The notes: generated by a model from the letters alone, not told the origin. DNA of 64,000 nt from Eubacterium multiforme (GCF_030813415.1 NZ_JAUSUF010000005.1:62001-126000); one strand, 5' to 3'; positions 41,807-50,991 are shown, counted from the stretch's first letter. Numbers and translations: made by a program.

Positions 41807-43402
41807 ATGGCAATAAGAATAAATAATATTATTCTAAGTATTGAAGAAGATAAGGCATTACTTAAAAAGAAAGCAGCAAAAAAGTTAAGAATAAAGGAAA
41901 GTGATATACATTCACTTAAAATAATAAAAGAAAGTATAGATGCAAGAAAAAAAGATGATATTAAATTTAATTATTGTGTTGATGTAAAGTGTGACAATGA
42001 GAAAAGCATAGTAAAAAAAATCAATAACAATAATGTAAAATTAGAAGATGAAAATAAAGAAGAAAAATTTATATATGGAAATAAAAAATTAAAATCAAGA
42101 CCAGTTGTTATTGGCTTTGGACCAGCTGGAATATTTGCAAGCTTAACTTTAGCAAAGCATGGTTATAAACCAATAGTCTTTGAAAGAGGAGAAGATGTGG
42201 ATAAAAGAACTGAAACTGTGGAAAAGTTTTGGGAAACTGGGGAGTTAAATTTAAATTCAAATGTTCAGTTTGGAGAAGGTGGTGCAGGAGCCTTTTCAGA
42301 TGGAAAGTTAACAACTAGAATAAAAGATAAAAGATGTTCATTTGTATTAGAAGAGTTTGTTGAAGGTGGAGCACCAGAGGAAATAACTTATGTTGGAAAA
42401 CCTCATGTAGGTACAGATATATTAAAAGATGTAGTTAAAAATATAAGAGAAAAGATAAAAAGACTAGGTGGAGAAGTTCATTTCAATTCAAAACTTGAAA
42501 AAATAAATGAAGAAGATGGTAAGTTAAAAAGTATAGTTGTAAATGGAAAAGAAATACCTTGTGATTGTTTAGTTTTAGCAATAGGCCATAGTTCAAGAGA
42601 TACTTATGAGATGTTATATGACAATAAAGTATTAATGGAACAAAAAGCTTTTGCAATAGGAGTTAGAGTAGAACATCCACAGGATATAATAAATAAAAGC
42701 CAATATGGAAAATATGCAAATCATCCAAAATTAAAAGCTGCTGATTATAGATTAACTTATCAAAGCAAGAAGGAAAATAGAGGAGTATATTCATTCTGTA
42801 TGTGTCCGGGAGGAGTTGTAGTTGCTGCAGCTTCAGAGGAAGGAAGACTTGTTTCAAATGGAATGAGTTATCATGCTAGAGATTTAGAAAATGCAAATTC
42901 TGCATTAGTTGTAACAGTTGGACCAGAAGATTTTAAAGGAGATCATCCACTAGCTGGAATGGAATTTCAACGATATTATGAAAGTCTGGCATTTAAATTA
43001 GGTGGTGGAAATTATAAAGCGCCAGTTCAACTTATTGGAGATTTTCTAAATGATAAAAAATCAACAAAGTTAGGAAAGGTTATTCCTACATATAAGCCAG
43101 GATTTGAATTTAAAGAACTTAAGGAGTGCTTGCCAAAAGCTGTAGTAGATACATTAAAGGAAGGAATTTTAGTTTTTGGTAAGAGAATAGATGGATATGA
43201 TATGTATGATGGAATTTTAACAGGGATAGAAACTAGAACATCAGCACCAGTTAGAATTTTAAGAGATGAAAAACTTCAAAGTGTATCAATAAAAGGATTA
43301 TATCCAACAGGTGAAGGTGCAGGTTTTGCAGGAGGAATAATATCTGCAGCTGTTGACGGAATAAAAGCTTCAGAGAGGATAATGGAGGAATATACATTAT
43401 AA
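41807..43402 (+). CDS. FAD/NAD(P)-dependent oxidoreductase of unknown substrate
   Basis: 531 residues. A short N-terminal domain (about 1-90, ending before KLKSRPVVIGFGPAG) precedes the FAD-binding Rossmann motif GFGPAGIFASLTLAKHG (about 103-119), with acidic Glu in VFERGEDVDKRT. GEGAGFAGGIISAAVDGIKAS near the C terminus is the second FAD-contact motif. This protein family is found after cdaA-cdaR in several Clostridia, yet the reaction is unknown. It starts 11 bases after cdaR and closes the operon at a strong terminator. Confidence 0.85.
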   Translation: MAIRINNIILSIEEDKALLKKKAAKKLRIKESDIHSLKIIKESIDARKKDDIKFNYCVDVKCDNEKSIVKKINNNNVKLEDENKEEKFIYGNKKLKSRPVVIGFGPAGIFASLTLAKHGYKPIVFERGEDVDKRTETVEKFWETGELNLNSNVQFGEGGAGAFSDGKLTTRIKDKRCSFVLEEFVEGGAPEEITYVGKPHVGTDILKDVVKNIREKIKRLGGEVHFNSKLEKINEEDGKLKSIVVNGKEIPCDCLVLAIGHSSRDTYEMLYDNKVLMEQKAFAIGVRVEHPQDIINKSQYGKYANHPKLKAADYRLTYQSKKENRGVYSFCMCPGGVVVAAASEEGRLVSNGMSYHARDLENANSALVVTVGPEDFKGDHPLAGMEFQRYYESLAFKLGGGNYKAPVQLIGDFLNDKKSTKLGKVIPTYKPGFEFKELKECLPKAVVDTLKEGILVFGKRIDGYDMYDGILTGIETRTSAPVRILRDEKLQSVSIKGLYPTGEGAGFAGGIISAAVDGIKASERIMEEYTL

Positions 43403-43431
43403 TCATAGAAAATTAAAATTATGTTTACATT

Positions 43432-43458
43432 AAAGGTGGATTTATCCACCTTTTTTTT
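43432..43458 (+). terminator. Terminator of the cdaA-cdaR-FAD protein operon
   Basis: AAAGGTGGA (43432-43440) and TCCACCTTT (43445-43453) with a TTTA loop and a run of T. Confidence 0.93.
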
Positions 43459-43479
43459 GTAAAAGAATTTTCTGACAAC

Positions 43480-43539
43480 TTGCCTTTTATATGAAAAATC
43501 TGATACAATATAACTGTTAAATTGTTATAAAATTAACGA
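43480..43539 (+). promoter_or_regulatory. ptb-buk promoter with a Rex-like operator
   Basis: TTGCCT (43480-43485), 18 bases, TACAAT (43504-43509) with an upstream TG form the likely promoter. TTGTTAT-AAAA-TTAACGA (43522-43539) matches the Rex consensus (TTGTTAAnnnnTTAACAA) at 12 of 14 fixed bases and begins just after the expected start site. Extra half sites TGTTAA (43515-43520) and TTAACAA (43547-43553) flank it. Rex control of butyrate genes by NADH/NAD is known in Clostridium. Confidence 0.6.
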
Positions 43540-43627
43540 TAAAAAATTAACAATATATGGTGAGTAATGTATTTTAAGTATATGAAAATAATTATTTTAA
43601 AATATAGATATAAGAGGTGCGTTATAA

Positions 43628-44536
43628 ATGAGTAAAAATTTTGATGAGTTGTTATCAAAGGTTAAAGAACTTAAACAAAAGAAAGTTGCTGTAGCAGTTG
43701 CTCAAGATGAGCCAGTATTAGAAGCTGTAAAATCAGCAAAGGAACAAGGAATTGCTGAAGCTATATTAGTTGGAGATAAAGATGAAATTAAAAAAATCGC
43801 TGATAAGATAGGAATGGATTTATCAGGATATGAAATAATGGATGAAAAAGATGCTAAGAAAGCAGCACTTTTTGCAGTTCAACTTGTTTCAAGTGGAAAA
43901 GCAGATATGGTTATGAAGGGATTAGTTGATACTGCAACATTTTTAAGAAGTGTTTTAAATAAAGAAGTAGGATTAAGAACAGGAAAGCTTATGTCCCATG
44001 TTGCTGTTTTTGAAATTGAAGGAATAGATAGATTAATATATTTAACAGATGCTGCATTTAATACATACCCTGATTTAAAGGCTAAAAAGCAAATTATAGA
44101 CAATTCAGTTGCAGTAGCTCATGCTTGTGGACTTGCTATGCCAAAGGTAGCTCCAGTTTGTGCAGTTGAAGTTGTAAATCCAGATATGCCAGCAACATTA
44201 GATGCTGCATTATTATCAAAAATGAATAATAGAGGACAAATAAAGGGCTGTATAGTTGATGGACCTTTAGCACTTGATAATGCTATTTCAGAAGAAGCAG
44301 CACATCATAAGAAAGTATCAGGACCAGTTGCAGGAAAGGCAGATATTATAATGCTTCCAAATATAGAAACTGCAAATGTTATGTATAAATGCTTAACTTA
44401 TACAGCAAAATCAAAAAATGGTGGATTATTAGTTGGAACATCAGCTCCAGTTATATTAACTTCAAGAGCAGATTCTTTTGAAACAAAAGTTAACTCAATT
44501 GCATTAGCAGCTTTAGTTGCTGAGTCATTAAAGTAA
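43628..44536 (+). CDS. ptb: Phosphate butyryltransferase
   Basis: 302 residues, the usual Ptb length. It converts butyryl-CoA and phosphate to butyryl-phosphate. Family text includes MVMKGLVDTATFLRSVLNKEVGLR (about 97-120), DAAFNTYPDL, and the C-terminal GTSAPVILTSRADSFETKVNSIALA. It is followed 31 bases later by butyrate kinase. The gene is preceded by a Rex-like operator and codons are strongly biased, in line with a main fermentative route. Confidence 0.95.
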   Translation: MSKNFDELLSKVKELKQKKVAVAVAQDEPVLEAVKSAKEQGIAEAILVGDKDEIKKIADKIGMDLSGYEIMDEKDAKKAALFAVQLVSSGKADMVMKGLVDTATFLRSVLNKEVGLRTGKLMSHVAVFEIEGIDRLIYLTDAAFNTYPDLKAKKQIIDNSVAVAHACGLAMPKVAPVCAVEVVNPDMPATLDAALLSKMNNRGQIKGCIVDGPLALDNAISEEAAHHKKVSGPVAGKADIIMLPNIETANVMYKCLTYTAKSKNGGLLVGTSAPVILTSRADSFETKVNSIALAALVAESLK

Positions 44537-44567
44537 TAGATAGGATATTTAGGAGGTAATTAAAGTT

Positions 44568-45635
44568 ATGTCATATAAATTATTAATTATAAACCCAGGC
44601 TCAACTTCAACAAAAATAGGAATTTATGAAGATGAAAAGGAAGTTTTAGAAACTACTTTAAGACATTCATCAGATGAAATAGCAAAATATGCTACAATAT
44701 TTGATCAATTAGATTTTAGAAAAGATATTATTTTAGAAATATTAAAGGAAAAGAATTTTGATATTAATGAATTAGATGCTGTTGTTGGAAGAGGTGGAAT
44801 GCTTAAACCAATTCCAGGTGGTACTTATAAAGTAACAGAAGCTCTTATAGAAGATTCAAAAAAAGGTGTTCAAGGACAACATGCTGCAAATTTAGGTTCA
44901 ATATTAGCTAATGAAATAGCAAAACAAGTTAATGTACCAGCATTTATAGTAGACCCAATTGTTGTAGATGAATTAGAACCAGTTGCAAGAATTTCAGGTA
45001 TACCAGAATTACCAAGAAAGAGTAAGTGTCATCCATTAAATCAAAAGGCTGTTGCTAGAAGATATGCTAGAGAAAATAACAAAAAGTATGATGAAATAAA
45101 TCTTATAGTAGCTCATATGGGTGGTGGAGTTTCAATAGGAGCTCATAAGTTAGGAAGAATTGTTGATGTTAACAATGCTTTAGATGGAGATGGTCCATTC
45201 TCACCAGAAAGATCAGGAAGTGTTCCTGTTGGAGATTTAGTAAAAATGTGCTTTAGCGGAAAATATACAGAAGCTGAAGTTTATAAAAAGATATTAGGAA
45301 GAGGAGGCTTTGTTGCTTACCTTGATACTAATGATGCTAGAGATGTATTAAAGAAAGTTAGCGAAGGTGATGAAGAAGCTAAATTAATATATGATGCATT
45401 TATATATCAAATATCTAAAACAATAGGAGAAATGGCTACTGTATTAGAAGGAAAAGTAGACAAAATTCTTCTAACAGGTGGAATAGCTTATTCAGAAAAA
45501 GTTGTTAATGACATAACTAAGAGAGTTGGATGGATAACAGAAGTTAAAGCTTATCCAGGAGAAGATGAATTACTTGCATTAGCACAAGGTGCAATTAGAG
45601 TATTAAGCGGAAAAGAAGAAGCTAAGATTTACTAA
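44568..45635 (+). CDS. buk: Butyrate kinase
   Basis: 355 residues, ASKHA fold. It makes butyrate and ATP from butyryl-phosphate. The N-terminal phosphate loop is [19 protein letters not shown] (4-22); other motifs are [27 protein letters not shown] (about 183-193) and [14 protein letters not shown]. Together with ptb it gives the substrate-level ATP of butyrate fermentation. An AGGAGGT ribosome site precedes ATG 44568. A strong terminator follows. Confidence 0.96.
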   Translation: MSYKLLIINPGSTSTKIGIYEDEKEVLETTLRHSSDEIAKYATIFDQLDFRKDIILEILKEKNFDINELDAVVGRGGMLKPIPGGTYKVTEALIEDSKKGVQGQHAANLGSILANEIAKQVNVPAFIVDPIVVDELEPVARISGIPELPRKSKCHPLNQKAVARRYARENNKKYDEINLIVAHMGGGVSIGAHKLGRIVDVNNALDGDGPFSPERSGSVPVGDLVKMCFSGKYTEAEVYKKILGRGGFVAYLDTNDARDVLKKVSEGDEEAKLIYDAFIYQISKTIGEMATVLEGKVDKILLTGGIAYSEKVVNDITKRVGWITEVKAYPGEDELLALAQGAIRVLSGKEEAKIY

Positions 45636-45662
45636 TAAAAATTGAAAAAGTAGTAATAGTTA

Positions 45663-45705
45663 AGGAGAAAAATAAACTTATTAGTTTATTTTTCTCCTAT
45701 TTTTA
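45663..45705 (+). terminator. Terminator of ptb-buk
   Basis: Perfect 15-bp stem AGGAGAAAAATAAAC (45663-45677) and its complement (45684-45698), TTATTA loop, T-rich tail. Confidence 0.93.
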
Positions 45706-45860
45706 ATGCAACAAAAAGTATAATATATATTTGATGCATTAAATAGTAAAGTTTTTAAAAGGTTTTGAATTATTATAATTATTAGAAGGTGAATTGGTTC
45801 TACAAATGCTAGTACCATGGCTTTTTTTAGATAGGAATATGATTAATTTAATTAAAAGTA

Positions 45861-45889
45861 TTAAGTTATCTTAAAAAATTCCGTATAAT
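45861..45889 (+). promoter_or_regulatory. Promoter of the lytic transglycosylase mini-operon
   Basis: TTAAGT (45861-45866), 17 bases, TATAAT (45884-45889). A sigma-A type promoter, not sigma-28. A weak hairpin followed by seven T (45795-45828) lies just upstream and may be a second terminator after ptb-buk. Confidence 0.5.
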
Positions 45890-45917
45890 AAGGTTATAAA
45901 TGTTTTGAGGTGATATA

Positions 45918-46607
45918 GTGATAAATGGAATAAATGATATGGGGTTATTTATAAATAGTTTAAGTGGATTTGGAAATTCTAATGGAGAATCAAAAAGTAA
46001 TATTTTTGAAACAGTAATGATAAGTTTATTAAGTGCCATAAGTGAGAAAAATAAAACTGTTGGGAGTATAGAAGATAAAGTATCTATAGAGGATATTATT
46101 GGCTCTTTAAATAGTTGTAAATTAAATGGTATAAACATGAACAGTTTTTCTAAAAATATTAATTTGGATGATATTAATATTAGTAGCTTAAGTAAAAAAG
46201 ATAGAATAAAAAATGCTATAAATACTTGTGGTGAAAAATATGGTGTAGATAAAAATTTAATTAAGGCAATAATTAAAGTAGAATCTGATTTTACCCCAAA
46301 TACTGTTTCATGGGCTGGGGCAAAGGGACTTATGCAGCTTATGCCTGAAAATTGCAAAAGTTTAGGTATAGTTGATCCTCTTAATATTGAACAGAATATA
46401 GATGGTGGAGTAAGACATATTAAAGAATACATAAAAAGATATAACGGAGATGTTAAAATGGCATTAATGGCTTATAATGGAGGTCCTACTAGAATGGCAA
46501 ATAGAGGAGTTAGATCCATAGATGATATATATAAAATGCCAAAAGAAACTCAAAATTATGTTAAAAAAGTAATGAATTATTATAAAGGATTGCATGATGA
46601 AAATTAA
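45918..46607 (+). CDS. Lytic transglycosylase (SLT domain), flagella-associated
   Basis: 229 residues. No signal peptide; the N-terminal 90 residues are Ser/Asn-rich. The SLT domain covers about 105-229, with catalytic Glu in IKAIIKVESDFTPN, then GLMQLMPENCKSLGI, DGGVRHIKEYI and MALMAYNGGPTRM. It cuts peptidoglycan glycan strands, here probably to let the flagellar rod through the wall. GTG 45918 has GAGGTGATA upstream. The stop overlaps the start of the YaaR gene, so the genes are coupled. Confidence 0.9.
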   Translation: MINGINDMGLFINSLSGFGNSNGESKSNIFETVMISLLSAISEKNKTVGSIEDKVSIEDIIGSLNSCKLNGINMNSFSKNINLDDINISSLSKKDRIKNAINTCGEKYGVDKNLIKAIIKVESDFTPNTVSWAGAKGLMQLMPENCKSLGIVDPLNIEQNIDGGVRHIKEYIKRYNGDVKMALMAYNGGPTRMANRGVRSIDDIYKMPKETQNYVKKVMNYYKGLHDEN

Positions 46608-47019
46608 TGGAATAAATACAAAAAAAACCATAAGTATTAAAGAAAAATCTAGTACAACAAAAAATGATTTTTCAGGTAGCTTTATGAAATCATATAAGTC
46701 TTCAAGTAAAGAGCAGCTGGAAAATTACATAAAAGAAATTAAGAAAAAAGGTACTAGACTAATTGTAAGTAAAAATTATGCTGATGTAAAAAGTTATAAA
46801 AACACAATTAAACAATACTTAGAAACTATTGTTCAATATACATATACGCTTAACAAAAATATTGGTTTTTTTGAAAATAAGTATTATTCAACAGTTGAAA
46901 CTATAAATGAAAAGTTAGAATCTTTAACTGCTAAAGTATTAGAAGAAGAAAAGGAAAACTTAGATATAAGTTCTACAATAGATAATATACAAGGTCTTTT
47001 GGTAGATTTATATAGATAA
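46594..47019 (+). CDS. YaaR family protein (DUF327)
   Basis: 141 residues (ATG 46594; a second ATG at 46597 is equally possible). A polar N-terminal tail of about 30 residues is followed by a helical DUF327 domain: FMKSYKSSSKEQLENYIKEI, TRLIVSKNYADVKSYKNTIKQYLE and NIQGLLVDLYR. YaaR-like proteins of unknown function are common near clostridial flagellar genes. It overlaps the transglycosylase end by 14 bases and is followed by a FliN-like gene. Confidence 0.8.
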   Translation: MMKINGINTKKTISIKEKSSTTKNDFSGSFMKSYKSSSKEQLENYIKEIKKKGTRLIVSKNYADVKSYKNTIKQYLETIVQYTYTLNKNIGFFENKYYSTVETINEKLESLTAKVLEEEKENLDISSTIDNIQGLLVDLYR

Positions 47020-47030
47020 AGGAGAATTTT

Positions 47031-47339
47031 ATGATTGAAGGAAAAAAGGAAGATTTATACGAAGTAGAATTTGATACTTTACAAAAAAAAGAAGTAGAGG
47101 AATTTGAAGATAAAGGAATTTTATTAAATTCTAAATTAGATATAAGCGTAACTATAGGTAGCAGCAAAAAAAGTATAAAGGAAATACTATCTCTTAAAGA
47201 GGGAGATGTAATAGAACTTGAAAAAACTATAGATGAGGATTTAGATATTAACATCAATGATAAAATGATAGCTGACGGAGAAAGTCTTAAGTTTGGAAAT
47301 AAAATTAGTGTAAGATTAAGTTCTTTAAAAAAGAATTGA
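47031..47339 (+). CDS. fliN: FliN-like flagellar motor switch protein (SpoA domain)
   Basis: 102 residues. The C-terminal SpoA/FliN domain is clear (about 35-100): LDISVTIGSSKKSIKEIL, SLKEGDVIELEKTIDEDLDI and DGESLKFGNKISVRLSS. FliN forms the lower C-ring of the motor, setting rotation direction with FliM and FliG. The N-terminal 30 residues are acidic. A separate full-length fliM/fliY may lie elsewhere, so this may be an extra or chemotaxis-linked paralogue. Last gene of its small operon, before a terminator. Confidence 0.85.
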   Translation: MIEGKKEDLYEVEFDTLQKKEVEEFEDKGILLNSKLDISVTIGSSKKSIKEILSLKEGDVIELEKTIDEDLDININDKMIADGESLKFGNKISVRLSSLKKN

Positions 47340-47348
47340 ACTAAAGAT

Positions 47349-47389
47349 ATAGGTGTGGAGAAAATATAGTCTGCACCTATTATTTTTTT
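47349..47389 (+). terminator. Terminator of the transglycosylase-YaaR-FliN operon
   Basis: ATAGGTG-TGGA (47349-47359) pairs with TCTG-CACCTAT (47370-47380), including two wobbles, followed by TATTTTTTT. Confidence 0.78.
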
Positions 47390-47408
47390 GTTAAATATAA
47401 AAAAGGAC

Positions 47409-47435
47409 TAAATTAATTAGTTAATTAGCCGATAA
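47409..47435 (+). promoter_or_regulatory. Sigma-28 (SigD/FliA) promoter of the late flagellar operon
   Basis: TAAA (47409-47412), 15 bases, GCCGATAA (47428-47435): an exact match to the sigma-28 consensus. It lies 38 bases before the flgM start. Confidence 0.92.
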
Positions 47436-47472
47436 TTAATAATAGATGAATAAAAAAAGTTGGGGGCATAAT

Positions 47473-47742
47473 ATGAAGATAGATTCTATTAGAAGAAATA
47501 ATATGATAAATGTATATAAAAAACAAAAGCATTATGAAAATAAAACTGTAACAAAAAAAGAAATGAAAGATAAAGTAGAGATATCTGATGCTGCTAAATA
47601 TTTAAATAAAATAGTAAATGATAATGAAAATATTAATTTGGATAAGATTAATGATATAAAAAATAGAATAAATAATGGAACTTACAAAATTGATAGTAAA
47701 AAAATAGCTAAAAAAATGATTGAAAGTATTAAAGGAGAGTAA
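47473..47742 (+). CDS. flgM: Anti-sigma-28 factor FlgM
   Basis: 89 residues from ATG 47473, with GGGGG 6 bases upstream; the ATG at 47446 has no ribosome site. The conserved C-terminal half (KDKVEISDAAKYLNKI, then KIDSKKIAKKMIESI) binds and inhibits sigma-28 until FlgM is exported through the finished hook-basal body. Being first under a sigma-28 promoter it forms a negative loop on its own expression. Confidence 0.92.
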   Translation: MKIDSIRRNNMINVYKKQKHYENKTVTKKEMKDKVEISDAAKYLNKIVNDNENINLDKINDIKNRINNGTYKIDSKKIAKKMIESIKGE

Positions 47743-47747
47743 TTTAA

Positions 47748-48155
47748 ATGGATTCTAGCTTAAAACTAGTAATTTTTGAAGAAAAAAGAATCTTACAAGA
47801 ATTAATGAATTTATTAGATAAGCAGTATAATTTAATTTTATCTGATGAAGTAGTAGCTTTAGATAAAGTAAATGAGGATATAGAATTAATAGGAAAAAAA
47901 TTAGCAACTATTGAAATTAAAAGAAGAGACATAATTAAAGATAATGATTTTAAAGAAATAATTGAAAATAGTTATGATGAACATCTTAAAGATGTTTATG
48001 AAGAAGTTAAGGGGCTACTTAAAGATATAGAGTTACAAAAGGATACTAACTCTACTCTTATAAAGCAGAGGTTATTTTTTGCAAATAAAATGATAGATGT
48101 TATAAAGCCTTCAAAAAATATAGGTACGTATAATTCGTATGGAAATGTAAGATAG
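47748..48155 (+). CDS. flgN: FlgN, export chaperone for hook-filament junction proteins
   Basis: 135 residues, almost fully helical, with FlgN-type pattern EEKRILQELMNLLDKQYNLI near 10-30. It guards FlgK and FlgL before export. It starts 6 bases after flgM and is followed by flgK, the usual order. The call rests partly on position. Confidence 0.85.
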   Translation: MDSSLKLVIFEEKRILQELMNLLDKQYNLILSDEVVALDKVNEDIELIGKKLATIEIKRRDIIKDNDFKEIIENSYDEHLKDVYEEVKGLLKDIELQKDTNSTLIKQRLFFANKMIDVIKPSKNIGTYNSYGNVR

Positions 48156-48164
48156 GAGATTATT

Positions 48165-49463
48165 ATGACAGGTTTATTAGGAACTTTACAAACAGCAAAA
48201 TCAGGAATGATTGCAAGTAAAACAGCAATACAAACAACATCACATAATATAAGTAATTTAAATACACCAGGGTATACAAGACAAAGAGTGGAACAAACAA
48301 CAAGCAGACCATATACTGCAATTGGTTATAATAGTCATCACGGTCCAGGTCAACTTGGAACAGGTGTAACTGTTAATGATGTAACAAGAATAAGAAATTC
48401 TTTTTATGATTTTCAATTTAGAAGTGAAAGTCATGAGTATGGAGAGGTAAGTGTAAAGGCTGATTATTATAGAAATATGGAAAATGTCTTTGACGAACCA
48501 TCAAAAAATTCAATATCAGCATCTATTAATGATTTTTTTAATTCTTTAAATGAATTATCTAAAGATCCAAATAGTGTTGGAGCAAAAAATGTGGCAATAG
48601 AGAAGGCAAAGTTTTTAAGTAATAACATTAATAGTGTTAATTCTAAACTTGAAACATTAAAAGAACAATTAAATTCTCAAACAGAGGGAATTGTTTCAGA
48701 TATAAATAATAAAATCTCAGCAATAAAGGAATTAGATAAGAACATAAAATTAATTCAAGGGGCTGGGAAATCACCAAATGATTTATTAGATCAAAGAGAT
48801 AATCTTATGGATGAATTAAGCTTTAAAATAGATGTAAATGATGATTCAGTTAAAGCTGTATTTGATGTGGAAGGTAAGGATGCTAAGGCTCAAGCTGATG
48901 ATTTAGAGGCTTTACAATCTAAAATAAAAGAAAAAAGTTTAAGCGGTGAACTAAGTGGAACTAAAATTATGAAAGCTGAAATAGAAAAATGCCAAAATAA
49001 ATTAAGAACATTAGCTAACGCTATAACTTCAAATATAAATAATGTTTATAAAGGTAAAGAAAATATATTTGTAGCAGGAAAAAATGGAAAGCTTATTGAT
49101 GTAAATCCTAATATTATAAAAGATGCATCTAAATTAGAAATGACATCTAGTAAATCATTAGAATTATATGATATACAAAATAAAAAAGTAAATATAGATG
49201 GGGAAGATATTACTATAGGAAGTTATTATAATGGTACTATTCAAGAATTAGGACAATCTTCTCAAATAGCTAAAAAGCAAGCGTTTAATAATAATAAGCT
49301 TTTACATAGCATAGATAAATCTAGAATGAGTATTTCAGGTGTTTCTATGGATGAAGAAATAGTAAATTTAGTTCAATTACAGCACGCTTATAATGCAAGT
49401 GCAAAGGTAATTTCAACTATAGATTCATTATTAAATGTAGTAGTAAATGGATTAATTAAGTAG
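48165..49463 (+). CDS. flgK: Flagellar hook-associated protein 1, FlgK
   Basis: 432 residues, short for FlgK (often 480 or more), so the outer D2/D3 region is reduced. The N-terminal rod motif is GMIASKTAIQTTSHNISNLNTPGYTRQRV (about 13-41; its core is NISNLNTPGYTRQ), and the C terminus has SGVSMDEEIVNLVQLQHAYNASAKVIS (core EEIVNLVQLQHAYNASAK). It forms the junction between hook and filament. Cotranscribed with flgN and flgL. Confidence 0.95.
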   Translation: MTGLLGTLQTAKSGMIASKTAIQTTSHNISNLNTPGYTRQRVEQTTSRPYTAIGYNSHHGPGQLGTGVTVNDVTRIRNSFYDFQFRSESHEYGEVSVKADYYRNMENVFDEPSKNSISASINDFFNSLNELSKDPNSVGAKNVAIEKAKFLSNNINSVNSKLETLKEQLNSQTEGIVSDINNKISAIKELDKNIKLIQGAGKSPNDLLDQRDNLMDELSFKIDVNDDSVKAVFDVEGKDAKAQADDLEALQSKIKEKSLSGELSGTKIMKAEIEKCQNKLRTLANAITSNINNVYKGKENIFVAGKNGKLIDVNPNIIKDASKLEMTSSKSLELYDIQNKKVNIDGEDITIGSYYNGTIQELGQSSQIAKKQAFNNNKLLHSIDKSRMSISGVSMDEEIVNLVQLQHAYNASAKVISTIDSLLNVVVNGLIK

Positions 49464-49474
49464 GGGGATAATAT

Positions 49475-50389
49475 ATGAGAATAACAAATAACAGTATTAT
49501 GAGCAGCTATTTAAGAGATGTTCAAAATAATCTTCAAAATATGGATGGAATAAATGAAAAGTTAAATACAGAAAAACAAATTAATAGGATATCTGATGAT
49601 CCATTTAAAACAGTAAAAATACTTAATATACAAAATGAAATACAAAATACTGAAAAATATAATTATAACTGTGATGAAATTACAGGTTGGCTTGATATTA
49701 CTGATGAGTCTTTAGATAGAATTGCTAATCTAAGTAGTGATATTAAAACTAAGTTAACATCTATAAGCGGAGCTTTTGGTAAAAATGAAATAGCAGCTGT
49801 TAGAGCAGAGGTTAACGAAAAGATTAAACAAATAGGAGAAACCCTAAATACAACATATGCAGGAAAGTATATTTTTGGTGGACAACTTACAGATGCTAAA
49901 CCTATAAACACTAAAGTAGATGAAAATGGAATTATTTCATTTTCAATAGAAAATAAAGATAATGAAGAATTAAATAAAAAGCTAACTAGTGCAATTTCTA
50001 GTGGACTTAATATAAGTTATAACCTTACAGTTAATGATGTAACTGGAGGAGAAGAAGGATTAAAATTATTTGAAGAGTTAAGTACAGCTTTAAATGGGGA
50101 TTCTGTAGATACTGAAAAGATAGGGAAATTATCTACTAAAATAGATAACTATATGAATGATATATTAAACAATAGATCAATTGTTGGAGCGAGAACTAAT
50201 ACAATAGATAAAGTAAAAGAGACAAATGACGAAAATATTTTATCTATGAAAAAAAATTATTCAAATATACAGGATGTAGATTTTTCAAAGGAATATATAC
50301 ATTTAAAAGAGTCACAAATGGTATATATGGCAAGCTTACAAGTTGGAGCTAAATTAATTCAAGGTACTTTATTAGATTATTTAAGATAG
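49475..50389 (+). CDS. flgL: Flagellar hook-associated protein 3, FlgL
   Basis: 304 residues, the standard FlgL size. Flagellin-like N terminus (RITNNSIMSSYLRDVQNNLQ) with the ISDDPFKTVKILNIQNEI segment, and a C terminus ending KESQMVYMASLQVGAKLIQGTLLDYL. It is the second junction protein, next to the filament. It starts 11 bases after flgK and ends 10 bases before fliW. Confidence 0.95.
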   Translation: MRITNNSIMSSYLRDVQNNLQNMDGINEKLNTEKQINRISDDPFKTVKILNIQNEIQNTEKYNYNCDEITGWLDITDESLDRIANLSSDIKTKLTSISGAFGKNEIAAVRAEVNEKIKQIGETLNTTYAGKYIFGGQLTDAKPINTKVDENGIISFSIENKDNEELNKKLTSAISSGLNISYNLTVNDVTGGEEGLKLFEELSTALNGDSVDTEKIGKLSTKIDNYMNDILNNRSIVGARTNTIDKVKETNDENILSMKKNYSNIQDVDFSKEYIHLKESQMVYMASLQVGAKLIQGTLLDYLR

Positions 50390-50399
50390 GAGATATTTT

Positions 50400-50777
50400 A
50401 TGAAAGTAGTATTTGAAAAGGGAATTCCAGGATTCGAAAATATTAATGAATTTGAAATTAAAGATTTAGAAAATAATAATAAGTTTAAAATTGTTGAATC
50501 TTTAGGTAATGAAGTAAGTTTTGCAACTGTTAATCCTTTTGAAATTTATAATGAGTATGAAATTGATTTAAATGATGAAACTATTAAAGAGTTACAAATA
50601 GAAAACCCTAAGGATGTGTTACTTTTAACTATCATAACTTTAGGAAAAACTTTAGAAAGTAGCACTATTAATTTAAAGGCGCCTTTAGTTATTAATATTA
50701 AAAATAAACTTGGTAGACAATTTATAATACAAGGGGATAAATATAATACTAAACATCCTTTAGTTAGGAGAAATTAA
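50400..50777 (+). CDS. fliW: Flagellar assembly factor FliW
   Basis: 125 residues. FliW binds either flagellin or CsrA and so reports free flagellin. Motifs include [13 protein letters not shown] near 8-20 and [16 protein letters not shown], plus the C-terminal [14 protein letters not shown] and [16 protein letters not shown]. It precedes csrA by one base between stop and start, the conserved Firmicutes order. With CsrA-type hairpins in all four flagellin leaders downstream, a working partner-switch circuit is likely. Confidence 0.95.
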   Translation: MKVVFEKGIPGFENINEFEIKDLENNNKFKIVESLGNEVSFATVNPFEIYNEYEIDLNDETIKELQIENPKDVLLLTIITLGKTLESSTINLKAPLVINIKNKLGRQFIIQGDKYNTKHPLVRRN

Positions 50778-50778
50778 T

Positions 50779-50991
50779 ATGTTAGTAGTTACAAGAAAAA
50801 AAGATGAATCTATATTAATTGGTGATGATATAGAAATTAAAATAACTAAAATAGAAGACGGCAGTGTAAAAATAGCTATTGAAGCACCAAAAGATATTAC
50901 TATTCTTAGAAAAGAAGTATATGAGAGAGTAAAGGAAGAAAATAAGAAGGCTGTTAGGGGTAATTTAGATTTATTAAAAGAGCTAAAATAG
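50779..50991 (+). CDS. csrA: Carbon storage regulator CsrA (translational repressor)
   Basis: 70 residues. Signature text is [22 protein letters not shown] and [20 protein letters not shown]; the GxxVxIxIxAP core that makes the RNA-binding face is present. CsrA binds GGA in hairpin loops and blocks ribosome access; its target here is probably flagellin mRNA, released when FliW is free. The Shine-Dalgarno lies in the end of fliW. Confidence 0.96.
   Translation: MLVVTRKKDESILIGDDIEIKITKIEDGSVKIAIEAPKDITILRKEVYERVKEENKKAVRGNLDLLKELK

Noticed and set aside
45795-45828. Hairpin with seven T between ptb-buk and the transglycosylase operon
   Set aside because: Stem is short with an internal T-T mismatch, and ptb-buk already has a strong terminator; kept only as a remark.
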